Below, piece after piece: positions 43,950-53,051 of a stretch of 64,000 nt of DNA. Source of the DNA: Pelagicoccus sp. SDUM812002 (GTDB lineage Bacteria > Verrucomicrobiota > Verrucomicrobiia > Opitutales > Opitutaceae); contig NZ_JARXHX010000009.1 of assembly GCF_031127835.1 (NCBI RefSeq), forward strand, positions 62,001 through 126,000. Reading direction: 5' to 3'. Numbering within the stretch: position 1 is the stretch's first letter; the number at the start of each line of letters is the position of its first letter. Below the pieces are notes generated by a model, which worked only from the letters and a program-made list of their open reading frames with translations, had not been told where the DNA came from and ran no database searches. The translations under genes and the position numbers were made by a program.

Positions 43950-46900
43950 ATGAGCATACATGCACCTCTTAGTTCTTCTTATCGCTTGATCGTGACCCAA
44001 GGCTTGAACGCCTTCGGAGATCATGCGGCGAAAATCACTGCCTCCGCCCTTGTGGCCGCAACCTTTGCTGAGCGTCAAGCTGCGGTATGGGTGGGCGTCG
44101 TTTCGGCTCTTTATGTTCTGCCTTATATATTCTTAGCGCCTTTGGCGGGAACGTTGACCAATCGCTATTCGAAGGTGGCGGTCGTACGTGGGAGCCTGCT
44201 CCTGCAAACAACAGCCATGACAGCGTTATCGGTAAGCGCCTTGTTGCAATCGTTTGCGGGAGTTCTGGTTTCACTGGCCGCCGTGGCCTGTCAATCGAGC
44301 TTCTTGGCTCCGTCGCGAAACGCTTTGCTGAAAGATCTATGCGGTTCGGCTCGAATCGGCCAAATGATGGGTTTGCTTGGTTTAGCGGGCGTGAGCGCGA
44401 CCTTGGCTGGCTTGGCCTTGGGAGGATGGTCTTTCGATAAATTCTGGGGTGTCCTTGGATCTCCCTGGTCGGCAGCGGCTGTAGTGGGATTGGTCTCGGC
44501 TGCGATCTCTGCGCTGGCTTATGTCGTGGTTTCTGGGATACGCCCCAGCTCGGAGGGCAAGCGGGAAGCTGGCGAACGTTTCTTGGCTGTGGCTAAGGAG
44601 GTTTTGTCTCGTCCGGTTCTCCGCTGGTCGTCGCTCGGCTTGGCTTGGTTTTATGCGGTGGGTGCTTTGTTGGTTATGGTGCTCCTGCAGGATAGCCGGT
44701 GGGACCATGGGCAGGAAATCGGCTCAGCTAGCCAAGGAGGACTTATGGCGGCACTGCTCGGGTTAGGTGTTGCGATAGGCAGCGGTTTTGCGGCGTATCT
44801 GTGCCGCAAGCACATCGAGGTGGGGCTATCGTTTGTGGGAGCCTTGATGCTGGCCGTGCTGGTTCCTGCAACGGCGCTGCTTTGGCAGTTCGGTCCTTGG
44901 GCGACAGCTTGCATTTTTCTGCTCGGTGTTAGCGGTGGCTTGTTTTCAGCTCCATTGAACGCTCTTTTCGTGGCTTCGGCTCGCGACGAGGTGCGAGTGG
45001 GTTCAATCGCTGCGAACAACCTTTTCATCAACTTGATGTCGGGCGCGTTCGTGGGCTTAGGCTCTCTGATGGGATACCTAGCGTGGAGCCCTGAGGCTCA
45101 GCTCTGGGTTGTCGCAGTGACGGCGGTGTTAGTCGTCGGATTCATGGCTGTCCTGATTCCGGAGAGCCTAGTTCGTGTAACGCTTCTTGGAATCGCTAAA
45201 GTGTTTTATCCGATGCGGCTCAAGGGACTGGAGAACATGCCGCAATCCGGCGGTGTGTTGGTCGTGTCGAATCACGTGAGCTATGCCGATGCTCTGTTGA
45301 TCTTTTTGGCCTCGCCACGTCCGGTTCGCTTCATGGGCACAGACGAGATGCTTCGATTCCCCTTGATGCGTTGGGCGTATCGGAAATTCAATGTCATAGC
45401 CGTGTCGCCCAAGTCCGCTAAGGAAGCGGTGGCCAAATCGGTAAAAGCCCTAGATGCGGGCGATGTTGTCTGTATCTTTCCGGAAGGCGCGTTGACTCGT
45501 ACAGGCATGATTATGCCCTTTAAGAAAGGGGCGGAGCTAATGGCGCGCTTGTCGGGTGCGGCGGTCTTGCCTGCTTCGATCGATGGCATGTGGGGGTCTG
45601 TACTCAGTTTTTCGGACAAACCGTTTCGCTATAGCCGAGGAATGCCTATGCGACGTCCAGTGAGTGTCTCTTTTGGCGAGGCGTTGAGTGGTGATGCGGC
45701 AACGGCACCCGCAATGCAGGATGCTGTAGAGGCGCTCGAACATGAGGCGTTTTCTGCTCGGTTTGAATTGAACGAAAATCTCGGGGCGTTGGTTTTGAAG
45801 AAGCTCAAGAAGAATCCGTTTGCCTTGGGGCTAGTGGATCGTGGACTTGGAGCCTTGAAAGTGCGTAACTTTACTTTGCTTGGTCTTGGCCTAGGTTTTG
45901 CCCGATTGATCGGGAAAACGGATACGGCGCGAAGAGTGGGGATATTACTGCCGCCGGGCTTGCCTGGTTTCGCTGCTAATCTCGGTGCCTTGTGGTCTGG
46001 CAAGTCCAGCGTGAACCTAAATCCGACCGTCAGTTCCGATGCGTTTGGAACGATGATTGAAGAGTCGGGCGTTAGGACCGTACTCACTTCGAGAAAAGCT
46101 TTGGTGCGTTTCAAGGACTTGGGTTTTTCGAGCGTCAAGCTTGTCTTCGTCGAGGATGTGATGCCCTTGATGCGTGGAGTGCGATTGCTGCTGGATGCGT
46201 TGATTTGGACGGTATTCCCGTACAGAGCGCTTCGCAGATTATATTCGATTCGGTATAGCGGTGGGGATCGGGAAGCGGCGTTGCTTTTCTCCAGCGGCAG
46301 CTCCGCTGCTCCGAAAGGGATTCCGTTGTCACACCGAAACCTTGTCGCGAATGCGACGCAGTTGTCGGAGTGTTATCTTATGCGTTTCACAGATCGACTG
46401 TTGGCGAACCTGCCTTTGTATCACAGCTTCGGCCTGACCGGTGGGATGTGGCTGCCGCTTTTGAAAGGGATGAGGATTGTCGCTACACCGTCGCCATTGC
46501 AGCCGAAGGAAAATGTGGCGGCGATTCGGGAAGAGTCGGTTAGCGTTATGTTGGGAACGCCAACGTTTTTGCGAGCTTACCTCAAGCGGGCGACCGCCGT
46601 GGACTTGGCAAGCTTGCGGGTGACGTTTGCGGGCGCGGAGAAGTTGCCTGCAGATTTGGCGTTGGAGTGGGAGTCGCGTTTTGTGGGTCCGATATTGGAA
46701 GGCTACGGCTTGACCGAATGCTCGCCGGTACTCTCCGCAAACTGTTTGCAGAGTCGCGAGATGTTGGGGCGCTACGCTCTGAGCCAAGTTGGATACAAGG
46801 CTGGGACGGCGGGTCGTCCGCTTCCAGGTGTATGGATACGCATTGTTAGCGAGAATGACGTGAGCAAACAAAAGGGGCGAGGTGAGTCAGGGCTGATATT

Positions 46901-47372
46901 GGCGAAGGGGCCGAATATCTTTCGAGGATATCTCGACCCACATGAGGAGTCGTGTTTCGTGCAAGATGGTTGGTTCGATACGGGCGATATCGGTCGCTTG
47001 GACGAGGACGGGTGCTTAGTTATCGAAGGTCGCCTTTCCCGATTTTCGAAAATTGCCGGGGAGATGGTCTCGCATGCAAAAGTTGAGTCGGAAATTGCGG
47101 CCCTGTATCCAGATTTGCAGTGCTTTGTGGGTGCCCGTGAGTGCGCGCGAAAGGGTGAGTCGCTGATCCTGTTGGCGACAGGGGTGGCAAAGCTGGGCGA
47201 TCTGGCTAAGCGACTCCGCGAACGCGGGATGCCGAATTTGTGGATACCGCAAGAGGTTGTGGAGATACCTGTCCTGCCGCAGTTGGGCACTGGCAAGCTA
47301 GATTTGAAACGCTGCAAGCAGCTCTGTCTAGGGTCTGCAGCCCGTGCGGTTGCGGGTTGCGTCTCCAGCTAG
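43950..47372 (+). CDS. aas: Trimodular MFS / acyltransferase / acyl-ACP synthetase (Aas-like with LplT)
   Basis: An 1140-residue membrane protein joining three functions of lysophospholipid recycling. An MFS-type lysophospholipid transporter (LplT-like) covers about 10-400. A PlsC acyltransferase covers about 415-610 (NHVSYAD with the HX4D motif near 441; [10 protein letters not shown] near 510). A C-terminal AMP-binding acyl-ACP synthetase covers about 660-1125 ([18 protein letters not shown] near 778, [34 protein letters not shown]). In E. coli lplT and aas are separate adjacent genes; here they are fused, as reported in some other bacteria. It would flip lysophosphatidylethanolamine inwards and re-acylate it. 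It is convergent with and overlaps the ABC gene by 4 bp. The start has GGGAGGG 4 bp upstream. Confidence 0.9.
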   Translation: MSIHAPLSSSYRLIVTQGLNAFGDHAAKITASALVAATFAERQAAVWVGVVSALYVLPYIFLAPLAGTLTNRYSKVAVVRGSLLLQTTAMTALSVSALLQSFAGVLVSLAAVACQSSFLAPSRNALLKDLCGSARIGQMMGLLGLAGVSATLAGLALGGWSFDKFWGVLGSPWSAAAVVGLVSAAISALAYVVVSGIRPSSEGKREAGERFLAVAKEVLSRPVLRWSSLGLAWFYAVGALLVMVLLQDSRWDHGQEIGSASQGGLMAALLGLGVAIGSGFAAYLCRKHIEVGLSFVGALMLAVLVPATALLWQFGPWATACIFLLGVSGGLFSAPLNALFVASARDEVRVGSIAANNLFINLMSGAFVGLGSLMGYLAWSPEAQLWVVAVTAVLVVGFMAVLIPESLVRVTLLGIAKVFYPMRLKGLENMPQSGGVLVVSNHVSYADALLIFLASPRPVRFMGTDEMLRFPLMRWAYRKFNVIAVSPKSAKEAVAKSVKALDAGDVVCIFPEGALTRTGMIMPFKKGAELMARLSGAAVLPASIDGMWGSVLSFSDKPFRYSRGMPMRRPVSVSFGEALSGDAATAPAMQDAVEALEHEAFSARFELNENLGALVLKKLKKNPFALGLVDRGLGALKVRNFTLLGLGLGFARLIGKTDTARRVGILLPPGLPGFAANLGALWSGKSSVNLNPTVSSDAFGTMIEESGVRTVLTSRKALVRFKDLGFSSVKLVFVEDVMPLMRGVRLLLDALIWTVFPYRALRRLYSIRYSGGDREAALLFSSGSSAAPKGIPLSHRNLVANATQLSECYLMRFTDRLLANLPLYHSFGLTGGMWLPLLKGMRIVATPSPLQPKENVAAIREESVSVMLGTPTFLRAYLKRATAVDLASLRVTFAGAEKLPADLALEWESRFVGPILEGYGLTECSPVLSANCLQSREMLGRYALSQVGYKAGTAGRPLPGVWIRIVSENDVSKQKGRGESGLILAKGPNIFRGYLDPHEESCFVQDGWFDTGDIGRLDEDGCLVIEGRLSRFSKIAGEMVSHAKVESEIAALYPDLQCFVGARECARKGESLILLATGVAKLGDLAKRLRERGMPNLWIPQEVVEIPVLPQLGTGKLDLKRCKQLCLGSAARAVAGCVSS

Positions 47373-48499
47373 GTTGCGAGCGAAAGGTTTTCCTCCGTTT
47401 CGGGGTCGAAGAGATGAGCTCGGTCGGGGTCGAACCAGACAGTTATGGTCTTGTTGACCTCTGTGCGAACGTCGCTCCGCACGCGGCCGATTAAGCTTTG
47501 GTCACCGCTGGAAAGGTAGAGAATGGTCTCGTTGCCCATCGGCTCGGCGACATCGATGGTCACATGTGCGGTGTGTTCCGGCTCAAAGTCCTTGAGGGTG
47601 TTCGTTTCCTGGATGTTTTCCGGCCGCACCCCGAAGATGATGCTCCGGCCAACGTAATCGGCCGCTGCATCGGCCAGCCGGTTGCTCAGCTTCAAGAGAA
47701 TTTCGGCTCCGTCGGCTTTGAAGTATAGGGCCTGGCTTTGCCGCTGTATGCTTCCCAGCATGAGATTCATGGGAGGGCTGCCGATGAAACTAGCGACGAA
47801 GGTGTTCGCGGGGTGGTTGTAGATTTGCAGAGGTTCGTCCACTTGCATGATGTCGCCCCCGTTCATGACGCAGATGCGGTCGCCCATGGTCATGGCTTCG
47901 ACTTGGTCGTGCGTGACGTAGATCATTGTCGATGCGAGCCGAGCGTGCAGCTTCGAGATTTCCGCTCGAGTGGATACGCGCATCTTGGCGTCCAAATTTG
48001 ATAGCGGCTCGTCGAAGAGGAACACCTTTGGTTTGCGGACGATGGCTCGACCGACCGCGACGCGTTGGCGCTGGCCGCCGGATAGGGCGGCGGGCTTGCG
48101 TTGCAATAGTTCCTCGATCCCAAGGATTTCTGCTGCATCTTTTACGCGTCGATCGATTTCGTCCTTTTTGTATTTCCGAAGTTTTAGCCCGAAAGCCATG
48201 TTTTCGTATACGCTCATGTGCGGATACAAGGCGTAGTTTTGGAAGACCATCGCGATGTCCCGATCTTTTGGTTGGACGTCATTGATTATTTTTCCGTCGA
48301 TCAGGATTTCTCCGTCGGTGATATCCTCGAGCCCGGCAATCATGCGCAAGGAGGTAGATTTGCCGCAGCCAGATGGTCCGACCAGCACCATGAATTCGCG
48401 ATCCCGGATGGACAGGTCGATATGGTTGACGGCTTTCACGTCTTCTCCTTTTCGGTTGGGGTAGATTTTAAGGAGATTCTTGAGTTCGACGGTAGCCAT
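47369..48499 (-). CDS. ugpC: ABC transporter ATP-binding protein, UgpC/MalK type
   Basis: A 376-residue carbohydrate-importer ATPase from ATG 48499 ([20 protein letters not shown]); the open frame extends 51 bp further upstream without family character. Walker A is [19 protein letters not shown] near 37, the Q-loop [19 protein letters not shown] lies near 82, and the signature is [16 protein letters not shown] near 136. Walker B is [12 protein letters not shown]. The C-terminal OB-type regulatory domains (about 240-376; [28 protein letters not shown]) are those of MalK/UgpC. It energises sugar or glycerol-phosphate uptake. No binding protein or permease is adjacent, so it may be a shared ATPase for several importers. 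Confidence 0.93.
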   Translation of the reverse strand: MATVELKNLLKIYPNRKGEDVKAVNHIDLSIRDREFMVLVGPSGCGKSTSLRMIAGLEDITDGEILIDGKIINDVQPKDRDIAMVFQNYALYPHMSVYENMAFGLKLRKYKKDEIDRRVKDAAEILGIEELLQRKPAALSGGQRQRVAVGRAIVRKPKVFLFDEPLSNLDAKMRVSTRAEISKLHARLASTMIYVTHDQVEAMTMGDRICVMNGGDIMQVDEPLQIYNHPANTFVASFIGSPPMNLMLGSIQRQSQALYFKADGAEILLKLSNRLADAAADYVGRSIIFGVRPENIQETNTLKDFEPEHTAHVTIDVAEPMGNETILYLSSGDQSLIGRVRSDVRTEVNKTITVWFDPDRAHLFDPETEENLSLAT

Positions 48500-48999
48500 A
48501 GAAGGACGGGCGAATTGGTTCGGAATTATGGATTGATGAGCGGCTGGCAAGCGTAGGTTCGTGTTTGTGTTGGTAAGCTGTCAACCCCATTGTCTGAGGC
48601 TAGGTTTGAACGCGCAAGGGGAAGGATTCCGGTATTTTCAAAAAGCCAGACTAGGATGCGTTTCGCATTTTGCAGGGGTTCGAGATTTTGGATACGCTTT
48701 CGGTGTATTGGTGATTCAGGTACCTCCATTCGGCTGTTTTAAGGCGTCTCGGATGTGGGAAGTATTACCCACGTATCCGGTTTTATGATCTGGATACGCT
48801 TCAACCGGTTCTGGCGTCAAATGATGCCGAAAATCTGAATACGGGTCAAAATGCACGCAATTTTTTGTAAAAACAGGCTGTACCCAAAAAATACTAACAG
48901 GATTATGATTGAAAAACTAAGGTTTTTCGGTAATTGAACGCTTTCTTAGGTTTAATAATTCCCACCGAATAAACCGTTAATCCAAACCATACAAAAGTT
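48500..48999. other. Intergenic region upstream of the RHH-H1 gene
   Basis: About 500 bp between divergent genes. I see no supported gene; a minus-strand 67-codon frame at 48526-48729 lacks coding character. The octamer GGATACGC occurs twice here (48669 and 48792) and also at other intergenic places in the window. The last 120 bp before 49000 are AT-rich and probably hold the promoter of the RHH-H1 gene. Confidence 0.45.
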
Positions 49000-49641
49000 A
49001 TGGCCGCAAAAAAAGGCGCTGAGAGTTCTCCTCTCACATTCGATCTGAAGGCAGACTTAATCGCTGTCCTCGACAAATATCAAAAGCAGCTTGGTGTATC
49101 CAAAAGCGAAATTATTCGCCACGCGATCGCCGGCTTTGACTACGCTGGATTTGCTCCAGCAGCAGAAGACCACCGTCAAATCTCGGTACGTCTTCCGCTC
49201 GACCAAAAGCAAGACCTCGTAAAGCTCGCAAAGGGCAAGAAGGTAAGCATCGGCGAGTTGCTCCGCGCAGCTCTCGAGAAGCTTCCGACTGTTCCTGCGA
49301 AGTCTGGAATCGAAAAGGCGGCTCCAAAGCCAAAGCCAGCTAAGAAGGCTGCCAAAAAGGCTGCTAAGAAAGCGGCAGCTAAGAAGGCTGCCAAAAAAGC
49401 TGCTAAGAAGGCAGTGAAAAAGGCTGCAGTGAAGAAGGCCGCCAAAAAAGCAGCTCCAAAGAAAGCTGCAGTAAAGAAGGCCGCCAAGAAGGCTGCACCG
49501 AAAAAGGCTGCAGTAAAAAAGGCAGCTCCAAAGAAAGCCGCTAAAAAGGCTGCACCAAAGAAGGCTGCAAAGAAGGTCGCTGCCAAGAAGGCTGCTCCCA
49601 AGAAGGCCGCCAAAAAGGCTGCTAAGAAAAAGAAGAAGTAA
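49000..49641 (+). CDS. Tandem ribbon-helix-helix protein with histone-H1-like Lys/Ala tail
   Basis: A 213-residue DNA-binding-type protein. Residues 10-46 and 58-95 each have the strand-helix-helix pattern of a ribbon-helix-helix unit. The first is SPLTFDLKADLIAVLDKYQ with SKSEIIRHAIAGF. The second is RQISVRLPLDQKQDLVKLAK with SIGELLRAALEKL. RHH proteins normally need a homodimer to form one fold, so two units in a chain could make an intramolecular dimer (inference). Residues 105-213 are a low-complexity tail of AAKKA and PKKA repeats, strongly basic, like bacterial H1/Hc1 proteins. It probably compacts or anchors DNA in the nucleoid. The ATG is preceded by AT-rich sequence without a Shine-Dalgarno. 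A terminator follows. Confidence 0.8.
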   Translation: MAAKKGAESSPLTFDLKADLIAVLDKYQKQLGVSKSEIIRHAIAGFDYAGFAPAAEDHRQISVRLPLDQKQDLVKLAKGKKVSIGELLRAALEKLPTVPAKSGIEKAAPKPKPAKKAAKKAAKKAAAKKAAKKAAKKAVKKAAVKKAAKKAAPKKAAVKKAAKKAAPKKAAVKKAAPKKAAKKAAPKKAAKKVAAKKAAPKKAAKKAAKKKKK

Positions 49642-49664
49642 TCGCTTCAATCCTTTTCAAAACG

Positions 49665-49697
49665 AAAGCCGGGGCTCGAAAGCCTCGGCTTTTTTTT
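49665..49697 (+). terminator. Rho-independent terminator of the RHH-H1 gene
   Basis: AAAGCCGGGGCT-CGAA-AGCCTCGGCTTT, an 11-12 bp stem with one wobble pair, followed by a T-run, 24 bp after the stop codon. Confidence 0.9.
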
Positions 49698-49798
49698 ATG
49701 CCTCGCTCAAGCTCGAGTGACTTTTGCGACGCATTGGATGCGAGGAGCTGTATTGAACTTCCGAGAACGGACAGGAGTGGAACAGTCCTCTCCCGTTG

Positions 49799-51298
49799 TT
49801 AAAGGGGCGCTTTGCGAGATTGCTTGATGGCTTTCTTGAGTGCGCGGATGACTGTATCTAAAACCTCAATGCGAGCGCGCATTTTACAAGTAGCAGGTAC
49901 GATGTGCCATGGAGCGTAAGACGTATTCGTTTTCTCGATCATCTCGTTGATCGACTCTTCGTAACGTTCCCACTTCTCTCGGTTGCGCCAGTCTTCTTCC
50001 GTGATCTTCCAGCTCTTGAGGGGATCAACCTGCCTCGCTTCGAAACGTTCGAGCTGTGTATCCTTGTCTATGTGCAACCAGAACTTGACGATGGTGGTAC
50101 CGAAGTTGGCGAGGTGTTGCTCCATTTCGTTGATTTCCTGGTAAGCTGCTTTCCACTCCATGTTTGTGCAGAGCGCTTCTACCCGTTCGACGAGTACGCG
50201 ACCGTACCATGACCGGTCGAAGATGGCGATTTTGCCGCGGGGTGGCATCTCTTTCCAGAACCGCCAGAGGTAGTGATGGCTGAGTTCGATTTTTGTGGGA
50301 GCGGCGACAGGGGTGACGTCGTAGCCGCGGGGGTCGATGCTTTGGACCAGCCGCTTTATGCAGCCACCTTTTCCGGCTGCGTCCCAGCCGCAGAATGCCA
50401 AGACGACGGGGAGCTGGTGAGTATGGATTTCGTGGACCAATTCGTGGATTTTTGCCTGTCTCCGTTTAAGGGTCGTCTTGTATTTCTGGCGATCCATAGG
50501 TTCTTCGAACTTGGTATCGTCGAGGAAATTGTGACCTTTGTAGGGTATCCAGGCGTTGGTGACGCTTTTTTCGAGAGGCGTTTTTAGTGCCTTCTTTTTA
50601 CGGGCGATGGCGTCTTCGAGGTGGTCGATGATCCGGTTGTAGATTTCGACGAGAGCTCCCTTGAAGTTCTCAGTATCGATAGTGTGCCACTTGGCGTAGT
50701 CGCGGTCGGTCGTCTCGATCGCTTCCATCGCAGTGTCGCGGTAGCTGCGGTATTGTCGGTGCCGCCGCCAGTCCTTGGGAGTTACCCGCCAGGCAGTCTT
50801 CGTATTTTCCTGCAACTTGCGAAAACGCTTAGCTTGTGTCTTTTTGGACACATCGAGAAAGAGTTTTATGATTTCTACTCCGCTGTCATGTAGCTGCCGC
50901 TCGAAATTGATGATGTCATCCCAGTAATGGGAGAGTTCGTCTTCGTGCAGCTTGCCCTCTGCCCAAGCGTCTAGCACCAAGTAGTAGGGCCCGCGGTCGT
51001 AGAACTGGATTCTTCCTTCGCTGGGTGTATTGTTCCAGAAGCGGTGCAGTAGGGGGTAGTTGCGTGGCTCCGTGTGCGAAGCGTGGGTAGAATAGACCTT
51101 AAAGGAGCGGCTATCGATCTCGAGCAGGATCTGATTGATCAGCTTTCCCTTGCTGGAGGCATCGAGGCCTTCGATGACGACGAGGGTCGGGATGCCCAGC
51201 TTACCCGCCTCCCGCTGCACGACGCCGAGCTTTTGAGCAAGGAGTTTGAGGGGAGGCTTGGAGGGATTGGAGCTGGATTTATCTGTAGCGTCTTTCAT
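49799..51298 (-). CDS. pap: Polyphosphate:AMP phosphotransferase (two-domain PPK2)
   Basis: A 499-residue protein with two PPK2 domains in tandem, the class II arrangement that converts AMP to ADP using polyphosphate. The N-terminal copy has VVIEGLDASSKGKLINQIL near 41 and QFYDRGPYYLVLDAW near 98. The C-terminal copy has VLAFCGWDAAGKGGCIKRLV near 302, FWKEMPPRGKIAIFDRSWYG near 349, and RVEALCTNMEW. Walker A-like G(W/L)DA(A/S)(G/S)KG is intact only in the second copy (the first has SSKGK), as in Acinetobacter-type PAP. The gene is followed on the same strand by the gene of unknown family upstream (39 bp gap), suggesting joint expression. Role: energy homeostasis and polyphosphate use. Confidence 0.93.
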   Translation of the reverse strand: MKDATDKSSSNPSKPPLKLLAQKLGVVQREAGKLGIPTLVVIEGLDASSKGKLINQILLEIDSRSFKVYSTHASHTEPRNYPLLHRFWNNTPSEGRIQFYDRGPYYLVLDAWAEGKLHEDELSHYWDDIINFERQLHDSGVEIIKLFLDVSKKTQAKRFRKLQENTKTAWRVTPKDWRRHRQYRSYRDTAMEAIETTDRDYAKWHTIDTENFKGALVEIYNRIIDHLEDAIARKKKALKTPLEKSVTNAWIPYKGHNFLDDTKFEEPMDRQKYKTTLKRRQAKIHELVHEIHTHQLPVVLAFCGWDAAGKGGCIKRLVQSIDPRGYDVTPVAAPTKIELSHHYLWRFWKEMPPRGKIAIFDRSWYGRVLVERVEALCTNMEWKAAYQEINEMEQHLANFGTTIVKFWLHIDKDTQLERFEARQVDPLKSWKITEEDWRNREKWERYEESINEMIEKTNTSYAPWHIVPATCKMRARIEVLDTVIRALKKAIKQSRKAPL

Positions 51299-51337
51299 GG
51301 TGTTGGCTTTGGTGGGTCTGAGGTACGTTGCCCGCGA

Positions 51338-52843
51338 TCAGTTGGTGTATCCAAAAAGCTGTTTAGATTTGATGAACTCGATGGCGGCTGGCGGTACCAT
51401 CTTTTCCCAGACTGGATCGTTTTCGGCGATGGCGGTGAGGATGTCGCGGGAAAAGATCTCCAGCAATTCTTCGTTGATGCCTCGGATGTGCTCTATGTAT
51501 CCATTCTCAAGGAGATGTAGGTAGAGATTGGTGAGTTGGGGCGTAACGCGGAGATTGTTACAAGTAATAAGGAGATCGTCGGTGATGCCGCCCTTGGTCT
51601 CCGTCGCAGCGGGGGAGGTGACTTTCTCGCCAGTGGTTTCCGCCAGTTTTATTTCCAGGTAGCGACGGTAGGCCTTTTGCTTCATCGGGTAAATATAGAG
51701 GCGAACGGAGTTTTTGAGGAGTCGGCCGAAGGATTCGAGAATGCCGCCGGCGAGGTGGGCGTAGTACTTCTCGTTGAAGACTTCGAGGAGGTTGTTGATC
51801 CCCATGCAGACGCCGATCATCTCACCGGTGTATCGACGAAAGTAGGAAGTGAGCCGATAGAATTCGAAATAGTTGGAAATGAGGACGTAGTTGCCAGTGA
51901 CACCGATGGTGTCGATGCGGGCGAGGTAGTCCTCGTAATCGAGCTTTCCGGAAGCGAGCAGGTTGTTCATGGTGATCTCCGCTAGGACGATTACATCCTT
52001 TCCTTGTACGGAAGGTTCTTGGATGAACTGGGCACCCGAGCATTTGAGCATGTCTATATTGACTCGGGTGACTGGGCGAAAGCTGCCTCGTTCGACGAGG
52101 ATAGCTTTTTTGTAGAGCGCCTCTGAGGGCTGGGTGATTTCGCCTTGGGGGGAGAAGAGAACGGCATTGGTCAACCCACGTCTTACAAGGTGCAGGTTCG
52201 CAATACGGTCGTCGACGCCCTGAAAAGCGGGGCCGCGGAATTTGATGAAGTCGACTTCGATGCGTTCGTTGCCAAGATTGTCGACGAGGGACTCGATGAA
52301 AGCCTCCACGTTTTCGTGAAGGTAGAAGGCGCCGTAGATCAGATTAGTCCCGAGGATACCGACTGCGTGCTGCTGCTGGACGTTTTCTTGATCCCACATA
52401 CGACAATGAAGATAGATCTCGCTCGGCTCGCCACCAGGGTCGCTCTGGAAGCGGAGCCCCATCCAGCCGTGGGTATCGTCGCCTCCTTTGTAGCTTTTTG
52501 CCTTCATGGTGTTGGCGTAGGCGAAGAAGGTCTTTTCGTTTCCGATCTCTTCCTTCAGTCGCTCTTCGAGGAGCGCGTACTCGTGGTCTATCATCTTGAC
52601 GACCCGTTCGATTGAAACGTAGCGGCCGACCTTTCCGTAGATCGAGTCGCTGAAGGTCATGTCATAGGCGGAGATGGTCTTGGCAATGGTGCCGGCGGCA
52701 CCACCTGCTTGGAAGAAATTGCGGCATGTCTCTTGTCCGGCTCCGATTTCGGCGAAGGTACCGTATTTGGCGTCGTCCAAGTTGATAGAAAGCGCCTTGC
52801 GGTTAGTAGTGAGGAATTCTTGTGGTTCCGAGTGGGTGTCCAT
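51338..52843 (-). CDS. Conserved protein of unknown function (YGTFAEIGAGQE family)
   Basis: A 501-residue soluble protein with a strongly conserved-looking core: SINLDDAKYGTFAEIGAGQE near 19-38, RNFFQAGGAAGTIAKTISAY near 41-60, IYGKVGRYVS near 68 and HEYALLEERL near 87. VRRGLTNAVLFSPQGEITQP lies near 223 and GVTGNYVLISNYFEFYRLTS near 313. GEMIGVCMGINNLLEVFNE follows near 340. I recall homologues in many phyla under conflicting labels (NMN adenylyltransferase or TonB-dependent receptor). Neither label is supported: no nucleotidyltransferase HxGH motif and no signal peptide, plug or barrel. The pattern suggests a catalytic or nucleotide-binding protein of unknown reaction. It lies 39 bp upstream of the PPK2 gene on the same strand, which hints at a link to polyphosphate or nucleotide metabolism. 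Confidence 0.8.
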   Translation of the reverse strand: MDTHSEPQEFLTTNRKALSINLDDAKYGTFAEIGAGQETCRNFFQAGGAAGTIAKTISAYDMTFSDSIYGKVGRYVSIERVVKMIDHEYALLEERLKEEIGNEKTFFAYANTMKAKSYKGGDDTHGWMGLRFQSDPGGEPSEIYLHCRMWDQENVQQQHAVGILGTNLIYGAFYLHENVEAFIESLVDNLGNERIEVDFIKFRGPAFQGVDDRIANLHLVRRGLTNAVLFSPQGEITQPSEALYKKAILVERGSFRPVTRVNIDMLKCSGAQFIQEPSVQGKDVIVLAEITMNNLLASGKLDYEDYLARIDTIGVTGNYVLISNYFEFYRLTSYFRRYTGEMIGVCMGINNLLEVFNEKYYAHLAGGILESFGRLLKNSVRLYIYPMKQKAYRRYLEIKLAETTGEKVTSPAATETKGGITDDLLITCNNLRVTPQLTNLYLHLLENGYIEHIRGINEELLEIFSRDILTAIAENDPVWEKMVPPAAIEFIKSKQLFGYTN

Positions 52844-53012
52844 GAGGGATGTCTTAAGTCGTCGAGTAGCTTGGTAAGAGGAGGGAATTTCTACTGGGGG
52901 TTGGGTTGAGTCAAACTGCGATCCGGAATGCAGGCTACAATTGAGCGACGCGGTGGCGTCCCGGCGGCTCTATTAAAGGATTGCCTACAGGACTGCTGGA
53001 GATTGGATAACT

Positions 53013-53039
53013 GGGCTTATCGCTTTTTGAACTAAGCCC
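53013..53039 (+). other. Hairpin in the cstA leader
   Basis: GGGCTTA-N13-TAAGCCC lies 12 bp upstream of the cstA ATG, with no T-run. It could fold in the mRNA leader and affect translation or stability. It is not a recognised riboswitch. Confidence 0.4.
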
Positions 53040-53051
53040 CTTGTTTGCCCT

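Noticed and set aside
48526-48729. Minus-strand 67-codon frame upstream of the ABC gene
   Set aside because: No start context, domain or secretion signal; lies in an intergenic region with mixed composition.
49057-49650. Leu/Cys/Ser-rich minus-strand frames opposite the RHH-H1 gene
   Set aside because: They are the complement of AAG/GCT repeats of the Lys/Ala tail, not a coding signal.
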